DNA of 22,055 nt from Azoarcus sp. Lineage in GTDB: Bacteria; Pseudomonadota; Gammaproteobacteria; Burkholderiales; Rhodocyclaceae. Positions 1 to 7,896 of this stretch are shown piece after piece. Under the pieces are notes generated by a model, which worked only from the letters and a program-made list of their open reading frames with translations, had not been told where the DNA came from and made no database searches. The stretch is from contig JAITCV010000203.1 of NCBI GenBank assembly GCA_031282905.1, positions 1 through 22,055 on the forward strand, read 5' to 3'. Each line of letters begins with the position of its first letter. Positions within the stretch are counted from its first letter, which is position 1. The position numbers and the translations under genes are program-made.

Positions 1-297
1 ATCACCGGCGCGGAGTTGGCTTATGGCGTCGCCAAGAGCGGATCGGCGCGCAACCGGCAGGCGCTGGAAAAATTTCTCGCGCCGCTGGAAGTCGTCGCCT
101 TCGACGATGCCGCCATGCATCAATACGGCCAACTGCGCGCCTGGCTGGAAAAGCAGGGCACGCCCATCGGGCCGCTGGACATGTTGATTGCCGCGCACGC
201 GATGGCGCGGGGGAGCGTCCTGGTCACGAACAACACGCGCGAATTCGCGCATATCCCCGGCCTCGCGCTGGAAAACTGGGTGCCAGAGGGCAGATGA
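1..297 (+). CDS. VapC-like PIN-domain ribonuclease toxin, 5' end outside window
   Basis: The frame is already open at base 1 and reads ITGAELAYGVAKS, so the gene starts upstream and about 98 C-terminal residues are present. The segments AELAYGVAKS, LDMLIAAHAMARG and LVTNNTREFAHIPGL-ENW match the middle and end of VapC-type PIN-domain toxins. These are Mg-dependent endoribonucleases that usually cleave tRNA or rRNA and are neutralised by a VapB antitoxin encoded just upstream. The conserved acidic residues of the middle helix (E of AELAYG) and of LDMLIAAH are visible; the first catalytic Asp lies outside. The TTG at 16 is an internal codon rather than the start. The antitoxin gene would be just outside the window, so an intact toxin-antitoxin pair cannot be confirmed. 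Confidence 0.85.
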   Translation: MTGAELAYGVAKSGSARNRQALEKFLAPLEVVAFDDAAMHQYGQLRAWLEKQGTPIGPLDMLIAAHAMARGSVLVTNNTREFAHIPGLALENWVPEGR

Positions 298-626
298 CGG
301 ATGATAGAAAAGTCATCGGGCGCGTAGTGCCCGCGTCCTGATTGTCATCGGTGGCATCAGTGCGCCGTCGGTGTTTTCCACGCGGTGTAGAGCAATCGAA
401 CCGTTGGATGCGGAAGATGACGCGCTGCCGGGCTCCGTAGGTGGCGCGGGCAGGACTTGGGGCGAGACTTGGGGCGAGTTTTCCTTGCCAGCGGCGCGGT
501 TTCCCGGATGCATCCGTGAGGTCCAGGGGTGAAATGGATGGGCATGTCGACCTGGACGTCGGCTTCCGAGACTTCCGTCCATACTGTCATGCGAGCAAGA
601 TCGGCATCGATTCATTCTTGCCCGCA
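298..626. other. Intergenic stretch without a convincing gene; short tandem duplication
   Basis: This ~330-bp gap lies between the vapC-like stop and the plsC stop. A 12-bp unit, GACTTGGGGCGA, is duplicated head to tail at 454-465 and 466-477. On the minus strand, 590-357 is open for 77 codons (starting MTVWTEVSEADVQVDMP). Its first third uses codons like its neighbours, but it has no clear ribosome binding site and turns Arg/Pro-rich after the duplication. It could be the frameshifted remnant of a gene that once followed plsC, but I recognise no family. No terminator with a T-run was seen. Confidence 0.35.
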
Positions 627-1400
627 TCATGCCTTTTCTCCTTCTTCGGCAGCGGTTTCCGTTTGTTCGGCGGCGGTGGCGTAGTGTTGCGGGAATAGCC
701 GCCGCATTTCGTTCTCGATCCAGTCCCGCGCGCGGGTGTTGATTTCGTCGGCCTTGATGCCCTTGACCTCGATTGCCGGTCCGATGCTGACCACGATCTC
801 TCCCGGCTGCTTGAGAAAGGCGTTGCGCCGCCAGAAATCGCCGGCGTTGTGCGCCACCGGCACCGCCACGACCCCGGCGCGCTTGGCGAGGATGGCTCCG
901 CCTGGTTTGTAGCGTCCGCTCTGGCCCGGCGCGGTGCGCGTGCCTTCCGGGAAGACCGCCACCCATAGCCCTTCCTTCAGCCGCTCGCGCCCCTGTTCGA
1001 CCACTTGGGAGAGTGCGTCCTTGCCCGCGCTGCGGTCGATGGCGATCCCCGGAATCGAAGCCAGCCCCCACCCCAGGAAAGGGATGCGCAGCAGTTCGCG
1101 CTTCAGTACGTAACAAAGCGGCGGGAAAATCTGTTGCAGGGCGATGGTCTCCCACGCTGACTGGTGTTTGGCCAGGATGACCGCCGGCCCTGCGGGAATG
1201 TTCTCCCGCCCGAACACCCGGTAACGAATATCGAGCACGTGGCGCACCAGCCACATCATCGCTGGCACCCAACTGGTCACCAGGCGATGGCGGGTCATCG
1301 GTTTGGCCAGGAAACAGAACGAAACGATGCCGAGCAAAGAGAAGAATATGGTGACGAACACCGCGAGCACGGCAAAAAGAGTAGAGCGGAGCAGGAGCAT
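627..1400 (-). CDS. plsC: 1-acyl-sn-glycerol-3-phosphate acyltransferase (PlsC family)
   Basis: This 257-residue inner-membrane enzyme should transfer an acyl chain to lysophosphatidic acid to make phosphatidic acid, the common phospholipid precursor. An N-terminal hydrophobic segment (about residues 4-31) is followed by the acyltransferase core. The catalytic box is KHQSAWE with His79; it is HX4E rather than the classical HX4D. The FPEGTRT substrate-binding box is at about 150-156, and IPGIAIDR at about 116-123 fits block III. Length is normal for the family. It lies 57 bp downstream of gmhB on the same strand, as the last clear gene of the glyQ-glyS-gmhB-plsC run, an order common in betaproteobacteria. 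The ATG at 1400 has only a weak ribosome binding site, but the hydrophobic N-terminus supports it. Confidence 0.93.
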   Translation of the reverse strand: MLLLRSTLFAVLAVFVTIFFSLLGIVSFCFLAKPMTRHRLVTSWVPAMMWLVRHVLDIRYRVFGRENIPAGPAVILAKHQSAWETIALQQIFPPLCYVLKRELLRIPFLGWGLASIPGIAIDRSAGKDALSQVVEQGRERLKEGLWVAVFPEGTRTAPGQSGRYKPGGAILAKRAGVVAVPVAHNAGDFWRRNAFLKQPGEIVVSIGPAIEVKGIKADEINTRARDWIENEMRRLFPQHYATAAEQTETAAEEGEKA

Positions 1401-1457
1401 GGGGGACGAAAGTGTGGATGTTCGAAAATGTGGGCGGCGGCGGAGGGAAAGCGTGGA

Positions 1458-1991
1458 TCAGGCCGTCAACTCGGCGGCCACGGCGGCCAGGTCGGGGAAA
1501 ATGCGCGTGTCGGGCGGCAGCGCCGGATCTTCGCTGGTTTTTTTTCCTTTGCCCGTCAACACCAGGAAGGGCGCGGCCCCGACCGTCGTGCCGGCTTGCA
1601 GGTCGCGCAGGCTATCGCCCACCACCGGCAAGCCGGTCAGGTCGACGTTGAAACATTCGCCGATCTGCACCAGCATACCCGGCTTGGGTTTGCGGCACTC
1701 GCAAGTGGAATCGGCCGGATGCGGGCAATAGAAGATGGCGTCGAGCCGTCCCCCCACCTGGGCCAGGCTCTTCGTCATCTTGTCGTGGATGGCGTTGAGC
1801 ATGTCCATGTCGAACAGCCCGCGTCCCACCCCGGACTGGTTGGTCGCCACCACCACCCGCCAGCCCCAGCGATTGAGGCGGGCGATGGCCTCCAGCGAAC
1901 CGGGGATGGGCCGCCATTCATCGGGCGACTTGATGAATTGCTCGGAATCGAAATTGATCACGCCATCGCGATCGAGAACGATCAGTTTCAT
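1458..1991 (-). CDS. gmhB: D-glycero-beta-D-manno-heptose-1,7-bisphosphate 7-phosphatase
   Basis: A 177-residue HAD-superfamily phosphatase that removes the C7 phosphate of heptose bisphosphate during synthesis of ADP-heptose for the LPS inner core; cytosolic. The catalytic motif is LDRDGVIN, with nucleophile Asp7 and acid/base Asp9. ATNQSGVGRG at about 49-58 is the second HAD motif, and VVGDSLRDLQAG is the Mg-binding loop. The structural zinc site of GmhB is visible as C89-P-H91 then C97-E-C99. Length matches the family. The ATG at 1991 has a GGAG about 11 bases upstream. It lies in the same direction as glyS and plsC, separated from glyS by ~130 bp that hold a palindromic element. Confidence 0.95.
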   Translation of the reverse strand: MKLIVLDRDGVINFDSEQFIKSPDEWRPIPGSLEAIARLNRWGWRVVVATNQSGVGRGLFDMDMLNAIHDKMTKSLAQVGGRLDAIFYCPHPADSTCECRKPKPGMLVQIGECFNVDLTGLPVVGDSLRDLQAGTTVGAAPFLVLTGKGKKTSEDPALPPDTRIFPDLAAVAAELTA

Positions 1992-2011
1992 CGTAAAACT
2001 AACTCCGGTGT

Positions 2012-2069
2012 GAAACCCCGCACTTCAGGGCGGTGCGGAGGTTGAGACCGGCCTGAAGGCCGGGGTTTC
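2012..2069. repeat. Nested palindromic element between glyS and gmhB
   Basis: An outer inverted repeat, GAAACCCC (2012-2019) with GGGGTTTC (2062-2069), encloses two smaller hairpins: CCGCAC/GTGCGG (about 2018-2037) and CCGGCC-TGAA-GGCCGG (2048-2063, sharing bases with the outer arm). The TTCAGGGCGG and CCTGAAGGCC wording resembles the subterminal hairpins of IS200/IS605-type elements, so this may be a leftover end of such an element. It could also be a processing or attenuation structure in the glyS-gmhB transcript. No transposase or tnpB remnant is present. The structure is seen directly; the origin is inferred. Confidence 0.5.
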
Positions 2070-2124
2070 GAGCCCATTGAAGATGCAAACCCCTTTCCAA
2101 TGGAGTGAGACGGCCGCTCCTCGC

Positions 2125-4227
2125 TCAGGTTGGCAGCCGGGACAAATCCGCGACCTGGTTCATCGATCCGGCCAGTCGCGTGAGCAAGGCCAAACGGTTG
2201 GCGCGGGTGGCGGTGTCCTCGGCCATGACCATCACCTCCTCGAAAAAGCGGTCGACCGCGTCGCGCAGCCCCGCCAGCGCTTCCAGCGCCCCGCGGTAGT
2301 CTTCACGCGCCATGCGCGCCCGCAACGACGGCTCGATTTCCTCGACCTGCCTGAAGAGCGATTTTTCCGCCTCTTCCCGGAACAGGGCGGCATCGACGGA
2401 TTTGCTCGCTTCCGCCGCGTTCTTTTTCAGGATATTGACGATGCGTTTGTTGGCGGCGCTCAAGGCCACCGCCGCGGGCAGGGCGCGGAAGGCGGCCACC
2501 GCGCCCAGTCTGGCGGGCACCTGATCGATGCGCGCCGGACGCAGCGCAAGTACCGCGTCGATGACGGCCACATCGTGTCCTGCTTCGCGCAGGAAATGAC
2601 GCAGCCGCTCGAACATGAAATCCAGCAAGACGGCTTGTCCCCCGGCTTCGGTCAGCGCGCCGGGCGCGAAACCGGCGCTCGCCTGTTCGATCAGTACCGG
2701 CAATGCCAGCGCCAGCGGCGATTCGATCAGGATGCGCAACACGCCGAGCGCGGCGCGGCGCAACGCGAAGGGATCCTTGTCGCCGGTAGGGACGAGGCCG
2801 ATGCCGAAGAAGCCCGCGAGCGCATCGAGCTTGTCGGCCAGCGCCACTGCGGCGGCAACCTGCCCCGCGGGCAGCGCGTCGCCGGCGAAACGCGGCAGGT
2901 AATGCGCCTGGATGGCATCGGCCACCACCGGGGATTCGCCATCGGCGAGCGCGTAATAGCGCCCCATGATGCCCTGCAGTTCGGGAAATTCGCCCACCAT
3001 TTCGGTCACGAGGTCGGCCTTGGCGAGACGGGCGGCGCGGCGGGCGGCGGTCTCGTCGGCATGGAGCGCCGCAGCGATCTTCCCGGCCAGCGTTTCGAGC
3101 CGTTCGACCCGTTCGCGCTGGCTGCCGAGCTTGTTGTGATAGACCACCGGCGCCAGGCGCGGCAGCCTGGCCTCCAGCGGCTGTTTTTTGTCCTGCTCGA
3201 AAAAGAAACGCGCATCCGCCAGCCGCGGCCGCACCACGCGGGCATTGCCCGCGACGATGTTGGCGGGATCAGCCAAACACATGTTGGAAACGATGAGGAA
3301 GCGGTTGCCGAGTTTGCCGCTGGCATCGAAGAGCGGAAAATATTTCTGGTTGGCGCGCATGGTGAGAATCAGGCACTCCTGCGGCACGGCGAGGAATTCG
3401 GCCTCGAACTCCCCCACGTACACCGTCGGATGCTCGACCAGCGCGCTTACCTCGTCGAGCAGATCGGCATAATCTGCGCGGCTCGCGCCCAGTTGCGCGC
3501 CTTCGCGGGCGGCGGCTTCCAGCAACTGGCGCTCGATATCGTCGCGGCGCGCGCGGAAATCGGCGATCACCTTGCCCGCGTCCCGTAGCGTGCTTTCGTA
3601 AGCATCGGCGGAAGCCAGTTCGATATCGCCGGCGCTCATGAAACGATGTCCGCGCGTCACCCGCCCGGCATCCAGATCGAGTACCCGTCCGGGAACGACC
3701 GCCGTACCATGCAACATCGTCAGCTTGTGCACCGGACGCACGAAAGTCGCCTCGCCCGCGCCCCAGCGCATCACCTTTGGAATGGGCAGGGATTTCGCCG
3801 CCTCGGCGACGATGGCGGCGAGCGCCTCGGCAAGCTTCGCCCCCGGCACGGTCGCGGTATGGAACAGGGTTTCGGTCTTGCCGTCCATGCGGCGCTCGAA
3901 CCCCTTCACCGCTTCGGACGCGATGCCCTTCGCCGTCATTTTCTTTTGCAGCGCGGCCGTGGGCTGGCCTTGCGCATCCAGGCCCACCGCCACCGGCATC
4001 AGCTTCTCGCTGACTTCCGTTGCCGCGGCCTGCGTCGCCACATCAGCAATCGTCACCGCCAAGCGGCGCGGGCTGGCGAAAGCGCGCACCGCCGCGCCAG
4101 CTTCCACCAGCCCTTTCGCCCGCAAGCCGTCGGCAATGCGGGCAGCGAACACTTCACCCAGGCGGGCAAGCGCCTTCGGCGGCAATTCCTCGGTAAGCAA
4201 TTCGACAAGCAATGTGGCCCGATCCAT
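2125..4227 (-). CDS. glyS: Glycine--tRNA ligase beta subunit
   Basis: About 700 residues, the usual length for GlyS. It forms the alpha2/beta2 glycyl-tRNA synthetase with GlyQ and contributes tRNA recognition. The N-terminus LLVELLTEELPPKAL is the family signature. Further conserved stretches include GMxKxM-like KSLPIPKVMRWG at about 145-160, FVRPVHKLTMLHG, RGHRFMS, and the HD-like metal-binding region ending in FPELQGIMGRYYA. The C-terminal anticodon-binding (DALR-like) part ends in VMVMAEDTATRANRLALLTRL. The start overlaps the end of glyQ: the glyQ stop TGA is 4229-4227 and the ATG begins at 4227; a GTG at 4230 is the alternative. The overlap implies translational coupling, which fits equal subunit dosage. 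Confidence 0.96.
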   Translation of the reverse strand: MDRATLLVELLTEELPPKALARLGEVFAARIADGLRAKGLVEAGAAVRAFASPRRLAVTIADVATQAAATEVSEKLMPVAVGLDAQGQPTAALQKKMTAKGIASEAVKGFERRMDGKTETLFHTATVPGAKLAEALAAIVAEAAKSLPIPKVMRWGAGEATFVRPVHKLTMLHGTAVVPGRVLDLDAGRVTRGHRFMSAGDIELASADAYESTLRDAGKVIADFRARRDDIERQLLEAAAREGAQLGASRADYADLLDEVSALVEHPTVYVGEFEAEFLAVPQECLILTMRANQKYFPLFDASGKLGNRFLIVSNMCLADPANIVAGNARVVRPRLADARFFFEQDKKQPLEARLPRLAPVVYHNKLGSQRERVERLETLAGKIAAALHADETAARRAARLAKADLVTEMVGEFPELQGIMGRYYALADGESPVVADAIQAHYLPRFAGDALPAGQVAAAVALADKLDALAGFFGIGLVPTGDKDPFALRRAALGVLRILIESPLALALPVLIEQASAGFAPGALTEAGGQAVLLDFMFERLRHFLREAGHDVAVIDAVLALRPARIDQVPARLGAVAAFRALPAAVALSAANKRIVNILKKNAAEASKSVDAALFREEAEKSLFRQVEEIEPSLRARMAREDYRGALEALAGLRDAVDRFFEEVMVMAEDTATRANRLALLTRLAGSMNQVADLSRLPT

Positions 4228-5138
4228 CACGCAGCCTCCTTGGTCAGCATCGGAAAGCCCAGCGCCTCGCGGGATTCGAAATAGGCTTGCGCCACCGCGC
4301 GCGACAGATTGCGGATGCGGCCGATATAAGCGGCGCGTTCCGTCACCGAAATCGCCCCGCGCGCATCGAGCATGTTGAAGGTATGCGCGGCCTTCAGCGC
4401 CAATTCATAAGCGGGCAAGGCGAGGCCCGCCTCCAGGATGCGCCGGGCTTCGGATTCATGGCTGGCAAATAGCGAGAACAGGAAATCGACATTCGAATGC
4501 TCGAAATTGTAGGTCGACTGCTCGACCTCGTTCTGGTGGAAAACATCGCCATAACTCACCGTCACGCCTGCGGGCGAAACCGCCCAGACGAGGTCGTAGA
4601 CGTTTTCCACCCCCTGCAGATACATCGCCAGCCGTTCGAGTCCATAGGTGATCTCGCCCAGCACCGGGCGGCAATCGAGGCCGCCGACCTGTTGGAAATA
4701 AGTAAACTGGGTCACTTCCATGCCATCGAGCCACACCTCCCAGCCCAGCCCCCACGCGCCGAGGGTGGGGTTTTCCCAATCGTCCTCGACAAAGCGAATG
4801 TCGTGAGCATTGGGATCGATGCCGAGCGCGCGCAATGAATCGAGATACAACTCCTGGATGTCGAGCGGCGAAGGCTTGAGCACCACCTGGAACTGGTAAT
4901 AATGCTGGAGCCGGTTGGGATTTTCGCCATAACGCCCATCCTTGGGGCGGCGCGACGGCTGCACGTAGGCGGCGTGCCAGGGCTCGGGGCCGATCGCGCG
5001 CAGGAAGGTGGCGGTATGTGAAGTGCCCGCGCCCACTTCGAGGTCGCAGGGCTGGAGCAACACGCAGCCACGCGCGCCCCAGAACTGCTGGAGGGCGAGG
5101 ATGACTTGCTGGAAAGCCGGTTTGGGGGAAAGCGCCAT
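4227..5138 (-). CDS. glyQ: Glycine--tRNA ligase alpha subunit
   Basis: The catalytic subunit of heterotetrameric glycyl-tRNA synthetase, which charges tRNA-Gly. Near-universal GlyQ strings are present: DLEVGAGTSHTATFLRAIGPEPW, YVQPSRRPKDGRYGENPNRLQHYYQFQVV, WENPTLGAWGLGWEVWLDGMEVTQFTYFQQVGG, ITYGLERLAMYLQG, and FHQNEVEQSTYNFE. From the ATG at 5138 it gives 303 residues, the usual length, starting MALSPKPAFQQVILALQQFW. An in-frame ATG at 5183 (15 codons earlier) and a frame that stays open to 5333 are less likely, because that extension reads through hairpin and repeat DNA and has no family counterpart. The ribosome binding site at 5138 is weak. It heads the glyQ-glyS-gmhB-plsC block. Confidence 0.96.
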   Translation of the reverse strand: MALSPKPAFQQVILALQQFWGARGCVLLQPCDLEVGAGTSHTATFLRAIGPEPWHAAYVQPSRRPKDGRYGENPNRLQHYYQFQVVLKPSPLDIQELYLDSLRALGIDPNAHDIRFVEDDWENPTLGAWGLGWEVWLDGMEVTQFTYFQQVGGLDCRPVLGEITYGLERLAMYLQGVENVYDLVWAVSPAGVTVSYGDVFHQNEVEQSTYNFEHSNVDFLFSLFASHESEARRILEAGLALPAYELALKAAHTFNMLDARGAISVTERAAYIGRIRNLSRAVAQAYFESREALGFPMLTKEAA

Positions 5139-5180
5139 GGCGTCGGAACTGGGAAAGGACAAGAGGTGGAATTCTACGGA

Positions 5181-5216
5181 CATCGACGCCCGGGTGAAAC
5201 CCTCCGGGCATCGATG
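5181..5216. promoter_or_regulatory. Hairpin in the glyQ leader
   Basis: Arms CATCGACGCCCGG (5181-5193) and CCGGGCATCGATG (5204-5216) pair over 13 bp with one G-U position around a 10-base loop. On the minus strand it lies 43-78 bases upstream of the preferred glyQ ATG at 5138, and the upstream in-frame ATG (5183) sits inside one arm. It could act in the glyQ 5' leader or belong to the repeat element beside it. No T-run follows, so it is not a standard terminator. Confidence 0.5.
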
Positions 5217-5218
5217 GG

Positions 5219-5460
5219 TGCAATCCAAAGTGGAGGAAAAGTCTTGCCGCAATTTGCCGCCATGACAAGGCGGGGGGGTGGTGTCGGTTTTGTAGGTTGG
5301 ATAAGCGTAGCGTAATCCGACATTCGTCCCCACGATGCGGCGCTTTGCGCCGGCGATGAACCAATGTCGGATTACGCCTTCGGCTTATCCAACCTCGCTT
5401 CGCGCCTCGCAATGGCGAGGTTGGAGGTAAGCATACGGGGTTCCTCCACTTTGGATTCCA
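5219..5460. repeat. MITE-like element with inverted ends and large inner palindrome
   Basis: A perfect 17-bp inverted repeat, AATCCAAAGTGGAGGAA at 5222-5238 and its complement at 5441-5457 (19 of 20 if extended to 5219/5460), bounds about 240 bp. Inside lies a second long inverted repeat: 5295-5324 pairs with 5363-5394, with GGTTGGATAAGC at one end and GCTTATCCAACC at the other and a small CGGCGC-TTT-GCGCCG hairpin at its tip (5338-5352). The GTAGGTTGGATAAGCGTAGC-type wording is a dispersed proteobacterial intergenic repeat that I recall from other genomes. No coding frame, transposase or clear target duplication was seen. It lies upstream of glyQ and may affect its promoter. Confidence 0.6.
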
Positions 5461-5662
5461 GACGATGAGTCATTTTATGGTCTGAAAGAAAATTTGTTTT
5501 CGTCCGGAATTTTCATCCGGAACGCGGCCAATTTTCCATTCCGCCGTATTCAATGGCATTGTCATGGGTGCAATCCGCGCCTCGCACAAGCGCGGCGCAG
5601 TCCGGGCAATCGTCCGTATAATGCCGGACGACAGCATTCCATTCATCCTCGAATATCCCCAA

Positions 5663-6100
5663 ATGAACCTCTTCATCCGCATCAAAGCCGCCGGAAAACG
5701 GCGGGACATGCTGGAACGGCAAGCTTGGAGTGTGCCCGACGGCACGCGGACGGTTGAAGCGCTGATCGAATACCTGGTGCGGGACAACGTGCGCGCCTGC
5801 AACGCCAAGACGGTGGCGGCGCCTTTCTTTCATTATCTATCGCAACAGGAACTGGAAGACGGCGCGCACGTCGGCAAGATCGGTTTTGGCGAGCGCAAGA
5901 ACGACAAAAACCAGGACGAGGACGAAGCGGTACGAAACGCCCTGCAATCCTTTGCCGATGGCCTCTATCGCGTTCTCATCAATGAAACCGAACACGCCCC
6001 CGGCAATCAATACGCCCCCGGCAATCCCGCGGAAGATCTGAAGGAAGGCGATACCGTGACCTTCATCCGTCTGGTGATGCTGGCGGGACGGCGCCATTGA
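5663..6100 (+). CDS. Conserved-looking hypothetical protein, function unknown
   Basis: From the ATG at 5663 it gives 145 residues starting MNLFIRIKAAGKRRDMLERQ. The frame is open further up, with ATGs at 5621 and 5564, but none of the three has a good ribosome binding site. I prefer 5663 because the sequence after it reads as a folded domain (beta strand, basic stretch, then TVEALIEYLVRDNVRACNAK). The central part FFHYLSQQELEDGAHVGKIGFGERKND and the end LKEGDTVTFIRLVMLAGRRH look conserved. I have a weak memory of similar small proteins encoded next to DUF4132/WGR-type genes, but no such neighbour is visible here. There is no signal peptide or membrane segment. It stands alone between the glyQ repeat region and trpB2. 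Confidence 0.6.
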   Translation: MNLFIRIKAAGKRRDMLERQAWSVPDGTRTVEALIEYLVRDNVRACNAKTVAAPFFHYLSQQELEDGAHVGKIGFGERKNDKNQDEDEAVRNALQSFADGLYRVLINETEHAPGNQYAPGNPAEDLKEGDTVTFIRLVMLAGRRH

Positions 6101-6273
6101 AAAACCGACAGCATCCTGCTTCAGCGCTTGTCGAAATCAGGCGTGTTCAAACCATCCATAAAAAATATTATGCTTAAGTTGTAACAATCACTGGAGTCCC
6201 AATCAAGCAAATAGAGCGAGATTTCTGTCGGGCATGGCGATCCAGGCACCCGAAACGCGGAGGTATAAACGGT

Positions 6274-6318
6274 ATGACCATCAGGAGACAAATCCGTCCC
6301 TTGTCTCCTGATGGTCAT
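6274..6318. terminator. Perfect 18-bp hairpin downstream of trpB2
   Basis: Arm 6274-6291 (ATGACCATCAGGAGACAA) is perfectly complementary to 6301-6318 around a 9-base loop. It starts 6 bp past the trpB2 stop on the minus strand, so it probably ends or stabilises the trpB2 transcript. Neither side has a T-run, so a classical rho-independent mechanism is doubtful; it may instead be a dispersed palindromic repeat. Short frames reading through it on both strands are artefacts of the palindrome. Confidence 0.55.
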
Positions 6319-6324
6319 TTACGT

Positions 6325-7689
6325 TCATCCGACAACCGGCAGTTTCGCCAGAGAACGTTCCACCGCTTCCACCGGATAATCGAAATCTTCCAGACTGCCC
6401 GCGAAATAGCGCTCGAACGAACTCATGTCGAAATGTCCGTGGCCGGTCAGGTTGAAGAGGATGACCTTGGGTTCGCCCGTGCGTTTGCACTCGAGCGCCT
6501 CGTCGATGGCGGCACGGATGGCGTGGCAGGATTCGGGCGCGGGGATGATGCCCTCGCTGCGGGCGAATTGCACCCCGGCCTCGAAGGTTGCCAGTTGCGG
6601 CACGGCGACGGCTTCGATCAAGCCCGCGTGGTAGAGCTGTGATACCAGTTGCGATGCGCCGTGATAACGCAGGCCGCCCGCGTGGATGCCTGCTGGGACG
6701 AAATCGTGGCCCAGGGTGTACATCTTCATCATGGGGGTGAAGCCGGAGGCATCGCCGAAATCGTAGGTGTAACGCCCCTTGGTGAGGCTGGGGCAGGAGG
6801 TGGGTTCGACCGCGATGGCGCGCAGTTTTTCCGCGCGTTTGTCGCCCGCCGCCTTGTCGCCGAGAAAGGGGAAGGCAATGCCGCCGAAACTGGAGCCGCC
6901 GCCGCAGGGCGCGATGACGAGGTCGGGATAAAGTCCGATCTTGTCGAATTGCTTTTTCGCTTCCAGGCCGATGATGCTCTGGTGTTGGACGACGTGGTTC
7001 AGCACCGAGCCCAGGCTGTAATTGGTGTCCGCGCGACCGGCCGCTTCTTCCACTGCTTCGGAGATGGCAATGCCCAATGAACCCGGATTTTCCGGGTCTT
7101 CGGCCAGCCATTTGCGCCCGGTTTCGGTCAGCTTCGAGGGGCTGGCGAAGACTTCCGCGCCCCAGGTCTGCATCATCAGCCGGCGGTAGGGTTTTTGTTC
7201 GTAGCTCACCTTGACCATGTAGATGCGCACTTCCAAGCCGAACATCTGCCCGGCCAGGGCGATCGATGAGCCCCATTGCCCCGCGCCGGTTTCGGTGGTC
7301 AGCCGTTTGATGCCCGCTTCACGGTTGTAATAGGCTTGCGGCACGGCGGAATTGGGCTTGTGCGAACCGGCGGGCGAGACGCCTTCGTATTTGAAGAAGA
7401 GTTTCGCCGGCGTGCCCAGCGCCTGTTCGAGCCGCAGGGCGCGCACCAGCGGCGAAGGCCGCCAGAGCCGGAAAATCTCGCGCACTTCCTGCGGGATTTC
7501 AAGCCAGCGTTCGGCGCTCATCTCCTGTTCGATGATGGCTGGCGGAAAAATCGCCGATAACTGTTCCGGGGTCGCGGGCGTCCCATCCGGCAAGAGCGGC
7601 GGAGCCAGGGGGGAAGGCAGGTCGGCGGCAATGTTGTACCAGTGCGTCGGAATTTCGTGGGCTTCAAGCAGGATGCGGGTGGATTCCAT
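6325..7689 (-). CDS. trpB: TrpB2-type tryptophan synthase beta chain (PLP enzyme)
   Basis: 454 residues from the ATG at 7689. It is predicted to join indole and serine to make tryptophan using pyridoxal phosphate. The longer length, the N-terminal part (HWYNIAADLPSPLAPPL...), RPSPLVRALRLEQALGTPAKLFFKYEG and LAGQMFGLEVRIYMVKVSYEQKPYRR are typical of the TrpB2 subgroup rather than TrpA-partnered TrpB1. The PLP lysine is in GSHKPNSA (about residue 111), and the phosphate-binding loop is PCGGGSSFGG. No trpA is adjacent, which fits TrpB2 working alone or as an indole scavenger. In-frame upstream starts exist (ATG near 7725, TTG at 7746), but MESTRILLEAHEIPTHWYN matches the family start better. It is divergent from the acetyltransferase gene. 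Confidence 0.92.
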   Translation of the reverse strand: MESTRILLEAHEIPTHWYNIAADLPSPLAPPLLPDGTPATPEQLSAIFPPAIIEQEMSAERWLEIPQEVREIFRLWRPSPLVRALRLEQALGTPAKLFFKYEGVSPAGSHKPNSAVPQAYYNREAGIKRLTTETGAGQWGSSIALAGQMFGLEVRIYMVKVSYEQKPYRRLMMQTWGAEVFASPSKLTETGRKWLAEDPENPGSLGIAISEAVEEAAGRADTNYSLGSVLNHVVQHQSIIGLEAKKQFDKIGLYPDLVIAPCGGGSSFGGIAFPFLGDKAAGDKRAEKLRAIAVEPTSCPSLTKGRYTYDFGDASGFTPMMKMYTLGHDFVPAGIHAGGLRYHGASQLVSQLYHAGLIEAVAVPQLATFEAGVQFARSEGIIPAPESCHAIRAAIDEALECKRTGEPKVILFNLTGHGHFDMSSFERYFAGSLEDFDYPVEAVERSLAKLPVVG

Positions 7690-7896
7690 GATGCGTTCTC
7701 GCACGGAAAAGATGTGATTATCCATGCAGGAAATGGATTTTGACAATCACCACGGGAAACCGCGCGCTTTGCGATACGCATGTTCGGCCTGACGGCGCGA
7801 CAGGCCCAAGGTTGTCGAGCGTGGCGCTGCTGGAAAATGCGCGATAAAACCGGCTACCATTCGACGCATTCGACGACGAGCCGGATCGATTGAAAC

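Noticed and set aside
2077..3588. 503-codon plus-strand frame across glyS
   Set aside because: It is an exact antisense shadow of glyS in high-GC DNA, with no recognisable domain.
5139..5333. N-terminal extension of glyQ to 5333
   Set aside because: It reads through the hairpin and the repeat element and has no counterpart in GlyQ; the standard 303-residue protein starts at 5138.
6121..6318. 65-codon minus-strand frame downstream of trpB2
   Set aside because: Its start lies in the perfect hairpin, it has no ribosome binding site and no family likeness.
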